From the NCBI GenBank assembly GCA_023213315.1, contig JAKCPI010015691.1, positions 62,001 to 126,000 of the forward strand: a stretch of 64,000 nucleotides of DNA, written 5' to 3'. The stretch comes from Euborellia annulipes. Its lineage: Eukaryota; Arthropoda; Insecta; Dermaptera; Anisolabididae. Made by a program: the position numbers and the translations under genes. Numbering within the stretch: position 1 is the first letter of the stretch; each line of letters opens with the position of its first letter. This document shows positions 48,785-59,090 of the stretch, in pieces. The notes under the pieces are model-generated. The model was not told where the DNA came from. It was given only the letters and a program-made list of their open reading frames with translations, and made no database searches.

Positions 48785-49172
48785 ATATATTTGGTAATAG
48801 AAAGTAAAACGAATAGGTAAATTAAACCATACAATAACAATTAAAGATGCTTAAGAAAGAAATAATTAAAAAAAAAAAAAAAAAAACTAACATAATTAGA
48901 AAGGGGATATCCACCGCTATATATAGTAATCAAAACATTCAGCATTTTGGCCAAGGCTTTTGATATCAAAGCCGAGAGTCATATATCTAACCACTTTAAA
49001 ATATAAAATATTCATTCTCTTTTTGTTGCCAAAAAAATTCGCACTCTTCAAAGAGAACAGATGAGAATTAAAATTGCGCTGTGGCCATTGGGTGTAAAGC
49101 GGGAGATTGGCTGGCAAACTCCCGGAATTGATTGGTATGTTGTTTTTTTACTTTTTTTTTTCTTCTCCCCAG

Positions 49173-49379
49173 GATCATGTACTCGTCCCTCTCTCAGTCC
49201 GCTCCTCCGAGACCAACAAGGACTTCGTTAGCCGCAACTTTGCTTACTATGATTGTGCACGACACTCAACCTGTATGGAATGTGTTCATGCCAAATGGGC
49301 GTGTAATTGGTGTGTCTACGAGAACAAGTGCACACACAACACCAGCTCTTGCCAAAGAACCGTCATCAGCGGAGAAAAT
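49173..49379 (+). CDS. PlexB: Plexin internal exon: complete second PSI domain
   Basis: Third visible exon of the plexin. Seen: pyrimidine-rich acceptor ending CCCCAG, donor GTAAGT, 207 bp, 69 codons, phase 0 to phase 0. Residues 1-27 ([19 protein letters not shown] and following) close the linker module. Residues 28-60 are a PSI (plexin-semaphorin-integrin) domain: cysteines at 28, 34, 37, 44, 47, 53 and 60, with WACNWC at 42-47 and CTHN at 53-56. PSI domains are disulfide-knotted spacers that hold the sema domain relative to the IPT repeats. The CNWC and CTH combination is what I recall for class B plexins. The next exon should begin in phase 0 and carry the start of the first IPT domain. 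I could not find it before 64000. Confidence 0.92.
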
Positions 49380-49466
49380 GTAAGTTGTCTTTTAACTAAA
49401 TACCTTATCTCTCAATGTTTACTTTTTTTTTACTATTTTAAATATTAAAATTAAATATACAAATTA

Positions 49467-49650
49467 TTTGAAAGGATTTATTAATTATAAAATTAACATT
49501 TTATACATATTTCGACAATTCCTTGTCATCATCAGAAGTGCTTACATTCTCTTACATTCATTTAGAATGTAAGCACTTCTGATGATGACAAGGAATTGTC
49601 GAAATATGTATAAAAATGTTAATTTTATAATTAATAAAACCTTTGAAACA
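49467..49650. mobile_element. Fold-back element with two hairpin-GAAAT motifs
   Basis: Inverted repeat with arms of about 85 bp, 90 bp downstream of the third plexin exon. Motifs on the minus strand (49508-49535) and plus strand (49579-49605) share CTGATGA, T, stem GACAA/TTGTC, then GAAAT. Flanking ACAAAT on both sides may be a short target duplication. Confidence 0.75.
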
Positions 49651-49663
49651 AATAACCTAATAT

Positions 49664-49897
49664 CAGTGGCGTAGCGAGCTTAACTCGCGCCCGGGGTACA
49701 ATACCTTTTTAGCCCCCCCCATTCGAAAACTATATAATATTATATTACAAAATATACAAAATTATTATATTACTCTGGCACTAAATTTAAAATATATTTT
49801 CCAGAAATCAATTATAATAAAAATAAAAATTATCCAGCAATTTTTTGTTTTGCCGGAGCATGGTGACCCCCCTTCCCCCCCCCCCGCTACGCCACTG
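49664..49897. mobile_element. hAT-like MITE with 8-bp target duplication
   Basis: 234 bp with CCTAATAT on both sides (49656-49663, 49898-49905). Terminal inverted repeat CAGTGGCGTAGCG, a sequence common at hAT ends. It sits between two fold-back elements, just after the third plexin exon. Confidence 0.88.
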
Positions 49898-49934
49898 CCT
49901 AATATTAGAGTGAGATGGATAGCTGTGTGGATCT

Positions 49935-50285
49935 TGTAGTAAGGAATAAAAAAAAGAGAGATTGCAGCTAACTTTATTTCGACTTTTCTGTCAGATTTGC
50001 GACCATTCTCAGGGCTGAAGTGTGCCAATAAAACTCCTCAACAAACAGCCTTTGGTCCTTATTAAATGGCAATATTTATTTATTTATTTATTTACATACA
50101 TTTGATGCGTTGCTCGTACCCTTTGGGGTTTTTGGCAATAAATATTTTATACGATTTTTTGAGGAGTTTTATTGACACACTTCAGCCTTGAGGATGGTCG
50201 CAAATCTGACCGAAACGTCGGCTTGAAGTGACTAATAAACGAAATAAACGTAGCTGCAATCGCTCTTTCTTTATTCCTTACTACA
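49935..50285. mobile_element. Fold-back element with two hairpin-GAAACG motifs
   Basis: Inverted repeat whose outer ends are TGTAGTAAGGAATAAA and its complement. Motifs lie at 49984-50011 (minus, CTGAGAA box, GAAAAG) and 50187-50217 (plus, TTGAGGA, stem GGTC/GACC, GAAACG). The spacer holds a short TTTA-rich repeat near 50080. Confidence 0.75.
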
Positions 50286-50404
50286 GTAGTGTTTAATTTG
50301 TATATTTAATTTTTATTTAGAAAATGTTTCAACGAGAACTCACGGTCGAAAGTTTAAATCTTATTAATAAGTTGTTATTTAAGAGAATTGAAATTATCAT
50401 ACAA

Positions 50405-50632
50405 TAATATAAAGCGCTAGCAGCTGACTTCCTGTCCCTGTGTGCATGTGCCTATCAGGGCGCTGATTGACTAGAGTTACAGAAAATGAAGAGGGAGAGG
50501 GGAATTTAAAATTTAAGTCAGGGGAAATTCGAAAATTTAAAATTTTGCGATTGTTCGTCGAAGGCGGGCAAGGGGGGGGTCCAGGGGCTCAGCCCCTGGT
50601 AAAGCCCACCTAGAGTTTTAACACTTGTAAGA
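50405..50632 (+). repeat. GC-hairpin repeat H1, second copy
   Basis: AATATAAAGCGCTAGC, AGCTGACTTCCTGTCCCTG through CCAGGGGCTCAGCCCCTGG (a perfect hairpin) to TTTTAACACTTG followed by T. Confidence 0.62.
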
Positions 50633-50855
50633 GATCATAGAAATGGTTGCCTATCAACAGGCGCATTTGGAATTAAATTTTAATTATCTTTATACGATTT
50701 TCAAAAATAAATGATTTTTGGAAAGTATAAAATATAATAAATATATGGTTTTTTCATTCTGGGATCGGAAAAATTGTATTAGGGGTGTCCAAAGTTTAAA
50801 ATATGGGGAATGACTTCCCCGAGACTTTCTCGTATATTCTTTTGGAATTACGTCT

Positions 50856-51640
50856 GGGTGTGTGTGTGAACACGATTGCTTAAAAACCAAGGCAGCTAGA
50901 TCGATGAAACTTGGTATTTGCTCCTTACACTAAAATTGTAGATTTCTATCAACTTTGGAGTAAATACGTCACTTGGAAGTAGTACTTTACTTAAAAGTTT
51001 TTTCCAAAATTTTGAAATTTTCAATTTTTTTGTTATATTATGATAAATTATTCTATTTTAAAAAGTTTTTATTCTTTGACATTTTTTCGAAAACTGAATA
51101 GTTTTTGAAATAATCACAGAAGAAATAGAAAATTTTCGTTAATTTTGATAAAAGTTCAAATTCATTTGTTTATATTTACCCTTTTTTTAATGACACCTGT
51201 ATGATTTTGTTTTGATTTTTTTATCAAAATTAACGAAAATTTTCTATTTCTTCTGTGATTATTTCAAAAACTATTCAGTTTTCGAAAAAATGTCAAAGAA
51301 TAAAAACTTTTAAAATAGAATAATTTATCATAATATAACAAAAAAATTGAAAATTTCAAAATTTTGGAAAAAACTTTTTAAGTAAAGTACTACTCCAAGT
51401 GACGTATTTACTCCAAAAGTTGATAGAAATCTACAATTTTAGTGTAAGGAGCACATACCAAGTTTCATCGATCTAGCTGCTTTGGTTTTTAAGCAATCGT
51501 GTTTACACACACACACACACACAGACATAATGCCAAAAATGGTTTTTTGGACTCAGGGAGGTCTAAAACGTGGAGAAACATCAAAATCTCGAAGTCGAAT
51601 TTTTTTACGATTACATAACTTTCTCTATACGAGAAAGTAA
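50856..51640. repeat. Repeat R2, second giant fold-back
   Basis: Arms of about 310 bp (50870-51165 and 51205-51510) are nearly identical in inverted orientation. The right side continues as CACACAGACATAATGCC, a GGACTCAGGGAGGTCTAAAA segment, and ends ACTTTCTCTATACGAGAAAG, the same end module as R1. Confidence 0.8.
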
Positions 51641-53017
51641 AAAACTGTTTTTCTAATCTTTAAGCCGTTTGAGGCACCACTAAATAATAAAATGTATTTA
51701 AATTTTAAATTTTTGGAATTCTACAATAGATTAACAATTTGCTTTTTAATTTTTATTTTTTTTTTTTTTGGGGGGCGACATTCTTGTACCTGGGGGGGGG
51801 GGGCAATCAATGTAGTTACGCCTCTATCTGGAAAGCTGGCCATAAAGTTGATAGCTGATATATAGCAGGGTAGATTCCATGCCGAAATCATCCAAATAAA
51901 GAGTGCTTACTCATTAAATAGAGGCTCAATTATTGGCTGCATCTTCATCATAAAGTTGCCAAAAGTTTTGTATTCAGATATTGAAAATATTTCCCAAAAT
52001 TATTACTCAAATACTATATGTATAGACTTAATTTGAAATAGATTTTGAATTTCTATAGAACATATATATACACACATATATTTTTTTCATTTCATTTTTA
52101 TGCATATTGGATAGATATACATAATATATAGGCCTAAACTATATAGATGAAACATGTGATACTAAAAAAAATAATTTTTTCTCTTTTTGAAAACACCTTT
52201 TTCATATCCTAAAAATGTAAAAAAAATATTCTGCACTCCCACAAGTTTAAGTTTATTTCTTTCTCTTCTCATCATTTTGTATTTCTATCTTCTCTTCTCT
52301 ATAATGATCTTATTTTTGACATTTTTCATATTTCTCCTTTTTTTCTATTGACTTTTATTTTTTTTCTTTCTCTATTTTTTTCTTCTTTTCTTCTTTATTT
52401 ATTCCTCTTTTATAGTCTAGAAATTAAATTGAGTAATTTCATTTTGTTCTTCTTTTTTTATGTAATTTAAGTTCTCCTTCCCAATGAAATTTTTTTTTTT
52501 CTTCTTAATTCACGAAATAAAATTTCTCTTTAAATTGACATAAAGAATTTAATTGTTAAATTAATAATAATTGGATTTATCTTTTCTAGTTGCAAATAAT
52601 AAAAGTAAAACTTAGAAAAATTAGTCAAATTTTAAATAGATTGATTTCGATCTATTTTATATTTTTCGGAAATTATTTAATAGTTTCTAGCATCAGGTTT
52701 GACCAAGATTATTTCAGATAATACGCAAAGTTTATGTATGCAATTTTAATCAATCTGTTTGAATTAATTAACTTTTGTAAATAAATACAAATTTGTTTAT
52801 TTTGTATTTCTTTATGAAAATATAATTTACAAAAAAAAAAATGTAAATTTGCATGAGGCTCTCTAAATGAAAACAAGGGAAAGAGGCAAGGGTGGGAATG
52901 TAAAATTTAATAAAAATAATCAAATTCGACATGTTCAAATATTAAAATAATTTATCAAATAGTCTGGGTTCTGGGTAAGTTCTCACCAGTCCTGAATATA
53001 GGCCTACAGTATCTTAA

Positions 53018-53413
53018 GGTGCGCGTCTCGAAAAGCAGTTAGAAGACGATTGACTACCGAGTTACTCGAGGCGGCAAGAGATGGCGTTAGTTTTTCACGT
53101 AAGAAAACAAGGGACTTATTTCATCTCATTTGAAAGATTCCAGCTAATTAATTAAGGGTAAAAAATTAATTATTTTTTAACACAATGATTATTAATTTAA
53201 TTATCTCTAAGATATAGAGCGAATTTTTAAAAAATATCTTTTATTTAGTATAATTAATCTAAAAAAAAAAGTATTTTTTCGAAAATCAAAAAAAGGGCTT
53301 CTGTAAGTTGTAGATAATTTAAATAGCTTTAATTTAAAAAAAAATTTGAGGTCGATAGTTACAAAATTGTGGCCGCTGGAAACTTCCAAAATTAGCACCC
53401 CGAGACGCGCACC
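53018..53413 (-). mobile_element. TTAA-flanked MITE T3
   Basis: 396 bp between TTAA at 53014-53017 and TTAA at 53414-53417. Perfect 13-bp terminal inverted repeat GGTGCGCGTCTCG. Contains TAGAAGACGATTGACTACCG and CAAGAGATGGCGTTAG, both found reversed in the copy near the window start. No ORF. Confidence 0.82.
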
Positions 53414-54514
53414 TTAATAATATATTTTCATAATTTTTAAGTCTTATTTATTATTTTGAAAATTCAATAGTGAAATATTTTTTTATCTTCTTTAAACGCC
53501 ATATTAATTTCGCGATTCTAAATACGTTTAGTTGAATCATGCCGAAGGAAAGTGCTTAAAATTTAATTAAAACTGATTAAACAATTTAAATTTAGTAAAG
53601 CAGAGAGTCATTACAGGTACCAAAGAGGATAAGGGAACCCTTGGGTCCATTCAAATACTTTTTTTTATGATAGGGTCAGTAATAAAAAAGATTATTTTTA
53701 CAAAAGTTAAATATTCCCTAATGTTATTAATTTTCATATAAAACCATTAAATTTAAAATATTCTAAAACTTTATATGTATAGGTAATTGTGAATTTTTAA
53801 TTTAATTTAGACCTTTGCGAGTTTGATTAGAAAATTTTCTCAAGTCGAAGTTCAAGTGAATTTAGCTACAATATGATCATCTGAGGTATTGTCACGGCTG
53901 CGGAGGCCGCTTCAACAAGTTTGAAGCGAAAGGGAGAAGCAAACTTGGATTAGTTTATTTAGAACTTGATTTGCTCTTTTCATATTTAATATTTTTATTG
54001 TTGAAAATCTCTCCTTTCATTCGTAATTTAGTTTTTAAAAATGGAAATGAAAGATGAGTGGGTTGAGACAATACAATATCTCCTGTTTCGTTGCTAATTT
54101 CATTATACAGAATAATAACTAGATTTACATTGGTTTTTAATTTTTTTTTTAATATATGTTTTATTTATTTAACTTGTTCGTTCATTTAGGCGAAACACAA
54201 CACGTTGTTGAGGAGATTACTTCTTTAATTGGGGCTCTGAAAAAAGGAAAACAAAACATGGCGAAGGCCCATCAATTCCAGAGAGAAGATGGACACGTGT
54301 CTGGCCACGTGATGGAAATCATTTAATTCGTGCAGTCCATCGAGATGAACATTTTAAACACATTTCTCTCAGTCGTTAGATTTGACCCGATTACATTTCT
54401 GTTGAGTAATTTGGTAAAATCTCCAATGACCCTTCATCTAAGATCCATAATAAATTTATTTGAATCTTCTTCGTCATTAGTAGTACCTTTGGCTATTTCG
54501 AGGCTCGATTTTTT

Positions 54515-54630
54515 CAGATATAGTTAACTGGCTATATTGACTGTGACTTTTGAGTCTTTTCAGTTCAAGTTAACCTAATCATATGATTAAATAAAGGTCC
54601 AAATCGTAGTTAGTTAGCTAAGATGGGTCG
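54515..54630 (+). repeat. Interspersed repeat, copy 2
   Basis: GACTGTGACTTTTGAGTC, ATATGATTAAATAAAGGTCC and TCGTAGTTAGTTAGCTAAG; the partner copy is at 3195-3330. Confidence 0.5.
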
Positions 54631-54718
54631 GTATAAGGCTAGTTATACACACACACTATCTCACACTATTCACTAGTGGCCCTTGGGCGTTCCTATCCCC
54701 ACCCATAGGCTAGCTATA

Positions 54719-55537
54719 CAGTAGGACCTCGCTTAACGAGCATCTCTCAACTAGTAATTCGCATAACGAGCAAAACAAATTGTAAAAGAATGACTCACTT
54801 AACGAGTACAAAACACGGACTTCGTCAAAATAGTCTGTCCAATAAATTTATAATTTGGCTTGTGTATCTACTAAATTTAATGATTACAAAAAAGAAAATT
54901 AAATAAGAAATTTAATGTTATTATTTTAAAGGGTTTTTCTTTTTTTTTTTTTTTTTTTTTTTATTAAAAACTATCAAATTTTTCATTATTAATAATTAAT
55001 TACATATTAGGAACATGATGGTTCCAGTAACATCTTTTGCAATCGCACATTTTATCAAACTTGTGTTATATGTACAGTGAGGAACAATATTAAGTCCCAC
55101 CCATGCGTTTTCTACTTATGATTATTCCATTGTTTTTATAAAAGAAAATGAAAATCTTTAATGGAGATTTTCTAGGTTTGAACCATGAAAGTTTCCATTA
55201 AAAAATATATATATTTGTTTAAAAACACTGAAATAATCATATGTAGAAAAGGCATGATGGGTGGGACTTAATATTGTCCCTCACTGTACATGAATAAAAA
55301 TTAATTGAATTAATTATTAGAAAGATAATCAGGGAATAGATTTGTAATTTTTTGTGTGAAAAGTTTAATAACCTTTGCAAAAATGTCTCCAAAAAAGTCG
55401 CAAGAAAACAGCCATATGGGAGTGTTATTTCAACAGAGAACGGCATTATCATATTTTACATTAATTTAAATAAAAATTGTTTCGCTTTACGAGTTTGATT
55501 CTGGAACGAATTATGCTCGCTAAGCGAGGTTCTACTG
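54719..55537. mobile_element. pogo/Tigger-like MITE P1 with nested MITE
   Basis: Flanked by TA. Same ends as the copy at 31898 (CAGTAGGACCTCGCTTAACG and, from the right, CAGTAGAACCTCGCTTAGCG). Enlarged to 819 bp by unrelated AT-rich DNA and a complete Tc1-like MITE at 55075-55286. Confidence 0.8.
55075..55286. mobile_element. Tc1-like MITE with TA duplication, nested
   Basis: 212 bp flanked by TA. Ends CAGTGAGGAACAATATTAAG and, from the right, CAGTGAGGGACAATATTAAG, followed by TCCCACCCAT in both. The inverted match continues in part beyond that. Confidence 0.82.
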
Positions 55538-55861
55538 TAGTTTGTTAGCTGCCCACACTCGAATGACCTCACATTCATTTACACATGACTTGTACAGTTG
55601 ATCGTCGCAGCGGCTTTCACAGCCTTAAATACAAAATATTTCAGGTAGTTCTGTTTCTGGATTCTTTCACATAGAATTAGATTAAATTTTTTTTTAATTC
55701 AGAGCGTTGTTTTTTTATTTCATCAGAAAGAAGTGATAGGGTTTTAAGAGAATCATTTTTTTTTTTTTTTTGAGCTTCTACCAAACAATTCGACAATTCA
55801 GTTGAAAGTGTACTGCTATCAACTGAACAAATTTAATTACACAAACAGAAAAGATCAGAAT

Positions 55862-56772
55862 TGGGGTTTGGACACCGGTGGAAACCGAAACCGGTATACC
55901 GGTTTTTTGGCTAATTTTCAAAAACCGGAAACCTGGTTTTTCTCAAAAACCGAATTCGGTTTTTTTTTTATTTTTTTATTTTTCTTCAATAATACTTGTA
56001 TTCAAATTTATAAATTAGCCCGTGATCCATGGCTCAGAGAGAAGATATTACAATAGCTTCTAGTAGCTTGGGGTTTCGGGTTCGCTTCCCGTTCCAAGCG
56101 AGAAAATTTATTTCATTTGAATTGGCTATCAATCATTTGAAATAAATAGGGATGAGGTTTAAATGGCCTTAGATGCCGAAAAAGACCTTGGACAAATAAA
56201 AAAAATTTATAGATTATTTATATGTTTTCTCCTTTTTTCTAATACTTAAATAATCTATATATAATAATAGCGGAGTATCGGTCTATCTGTCCGTCTGTCT
56301 CGCTGTTTGCCCAACTTTTCGTTGGAATTTTGAAACCGAAATTTTGCAGTCTTATAGAGGACGTTATGGAGAGTTCAGGAAAAATACTCGGGTCCCGAAA
56401 TTCCTACAATTTTTTGAGTTATTAATTCATAAAGTTGCGATTTCTCCCATAGGAAATGTATAGAGAAATTTATGTATTTTTTGTATTCTATGAATGTAAA
56501 CAAATCCTCAAGCAGGCACTGGATCAGAATAGTAGTAATAATAATTTTTTTCGGTTCGGATCCCAGGCAGTCCGATGATTTTATTTAAGCCATTTGGAGT
56601 GGCAGGCAGGAGCGCGGTTATTAAAAAATAATTCTATAAAATTTTGCTTTGAGTATTTTTTTATTTTTTTTTCCTTGATTTACATTTGAAAAAAAACCGG
56701 TTTACCGGTTTTCCGCTTTGCGAAAAACCGAAAAACCGGTTTTCAAAATTTTCCGGTTTTTTCCAAACCCTA
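55862..56772. mobile_element. hAT-like element with ACCGGT repeats and nested SINE
   Basis: 911 bp with ATCAGAAT on both sides (55854-55861, 56773-56780). Ends TGGGGTTTGGA and, from the right, TAGGGTTTGGA. Subterminal ACCGGT/AACCGG repeats at both ends would be transposase-binding arrays in an hAT. A SINE is inserted at 56018-56206. No transposase frame. Confidence 0.8.
56018..56206 (+). mobile_element. tRNA-derived SINE, head type 2, nested in hAT-like element
   Basis: Full head: CCATGGCTCAGAGAGAAG (A-box region) and GGGTTCGCTTCCCG (B box with its stem), then ATTTCATTTGAATTGGC and the AATGGCCTTAGATGCCG tail. Confidence 0.78.
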
Positions 56773-58994
56773 ATCAGAATTGAACACTTCGAAAGTAAAG
56801 ATCATAAGCCTGAAATCATGCTACTACCAGAAAGATGGCACGAAAAGGGTGTTTTTTTGGAGGGGGGAGACGAACTCATATTTAAGGATTCCCCCCCCCT
56901 TTGAAAAATGTATATTTTGATCCATTCAATACTCTGCAATATGTAAATTAATAAACAAAAATTGACTTTTTTTTTCATAAAATAAAAATAAAGAAATTAC
57001 TTTCCAAACAAACTATTAATGTACAATTTTTTTTAATGAAAATAATAATAATAATTTATACTTGAGAATAGAAAAATGGAAATCAATACATCCCTCTCAT
57101 TATACTTCAACAGTTTAACAATTCATATTATTGATCAATATTCAAATTATATCATATAACATTATTATTAATTAGTTGTTTTACTCCGAGAGAGTTTAGT
57201 TAATGTTGTTTATTTTCATTTTGTATCTCAGTTTAATAATTCGTTAAAAATAATAAACTTTGAAACTTATTTATTTTATTAAAATTATATCTATTAAAAA
57301 ATTATGAAAATCTATTAACATATTTTTTTAATAATTATTGAGGAAAATTAAAATAAATTGTGTTATATGTAACAAAAGAAATTGGGATATTATTATTTAA
57401 TTTATTATAAGATAGGTATTATTTATTAAAAAATCAAAAATGTTCGAATTCATTTGCTTTTTGATATTTATTAAATTAAAAAATGGCCCTTCTTAAAGTG
57501 AAGAAGATACCGTTTCGGAACTGTGAACCCCCTGCGAAAATATAAGCTCTCGATAAATAAACACATCTAACCATCAAATGCCTAAATATAACCAGGGGCG
57601 GATTCTCAGGCTGAGAAGACACATGGACACGAGACGTTCTTTCCTTTGACTTTGAGATTTTATTTATATAGTATTTTCTTCAAAAATCGTGGCAACTTGG
57701 CTCTGTAACTAATCAATCTTAAATATCTAATTTTGGATAGTAAAAGAAAAGAAAGAAAAATAAAACATTGTCAATGTTTTTAAAAACACTTTATGGGAAT
57801 ATTTTTCAATAAAATGTAAATTTCATAAAAGTTGTTTATATTTTATAGTATAAAATATATTTCAAAATTCAGGGATTCCCACTTAATTGGTAGATTACTA
57901 GTTCGAACTAAAACTGGCTTATCTTTAACCCTTCTATAATGACATACCTAACCCCCAGGGGCCGGAGGGGTAAAACTTGCCCTAGGGGCGCCCTTAATTT
58001 GTAGGAAGGAGTACCTTATCAACTTAGACTTTTCTTTTCGTTTATTTAGAATACATTTCTTCCCACTTAACGAATTCTTATAAAATTTGCGCCTTTTAAT
58101 TTTTGGTTTGCTCGAAATCGTGGTTCTTGATAAATATTTATCGCCTCCTGCGGACCTATTCACTTCTCCTGATCATAATAAGGCTTTAAGAGATATCTTC
58201 TTATGATCATCTTGGCCTATTAATTTCCCAAGGTTCAAATTTATCCGATGAGATGAGTGGTTTTAAGGATATAAACAAGGGCTGATAGGATAAGGGTTAA
58301 AGGAATTAATTACCCCCCTCCGAGATTTGAGGAAAATATTTTTTCACCGAAATTACATTTTATTTTTATTGTGAAATTTTAGGTATATATAAACAATCAA
58401 AATTGTTTATTATTCTCTATATACTACCTGCCAGAGGGGCTTTCGTTTCATTATTTATTACGTGCTATATATTCAGTACAACAAATGAATTGGCAATCAT
58501 TAATTTGGCATGCTCCTCCGAATTTCATCTAACATCGACCTTAGAACGTACTATTCAAGAAATATGACCAAGAAAGATACATTTTGTCCATTTGCACTAT
58601 GTAACAATATTTCAAATAAATTCAAGAAGAGCATTCCAAAATGACAACATATAGAAAGATTAGAAAAAAAAGATATATAATGAATTGATGATTGCTGGAA
58701 GATAGGCAACCAAATTGACCATTAATAGCATTTAGACTACGTCCATCATAACGGATCACTCATATTCAGTTATTAATTTCTAGTGAAATTTAAGAGGAGT
58801 TCAGAGATAATTGATCAATATTTAAAAAAATTAAAAAATAATTTTTCAACAATTATGTAAAAAAAGATTTTTTAGACCTCTAGTGGGTGTTGGAAAAAAC
58901 AATACCTATTTATGAATTTTTTAATTCTGTTAAAACTATTGTAGGTTTGACAGTTTTTCTCAAATAGAGTAACCATTACACCCCCCCCCCCCCC

Positions 58995-59090
58995 CGTCCC
59001 AAGCGATAAAAATTTATTTCAATTGAAATGGCTACTAATTATTTAAAATAAATAGTTTAGGTGTCGAAAGACATTAAAACAAATTTAAAA
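58995..59090 (+). mobile_element. SINE fragment
   Basis: After a run of 15 C, TCCCAAGCGATAAAAATTTA and the TTTCAATTGAAATGGC tail continue to a decayed end. Confidence 0.5.

Larger units (their letters stand above)
44045..49172 (+). other. Plexin intron, 5.1 kb
   Basis: Bounded by donor GTATGT and acceptor CCCCAG, phase 0. It holds R1 copies at 45690-46212 and 48053-48600, a microsatellite and GC-rich hairpin repeats. The stretches 44210-44640, 44710-45040, 46215-47940 and 48790-49090 show no supported gene. Confidence 0.85.

Noticed and set aside
53880..53960. GC-richer open stretch reading GIVTAAEAASTSLKRKGE
   Set aside because: About 22 codons only, no splice signals and no match to the next expected plexin domain.
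54190..54327. Open frame of about 45 codons beginning ETQHVVEEITSLIGALKKG
   Set aside because: No ATG at the start, no convincing splice sites and no recognised family; length compatible with chance.
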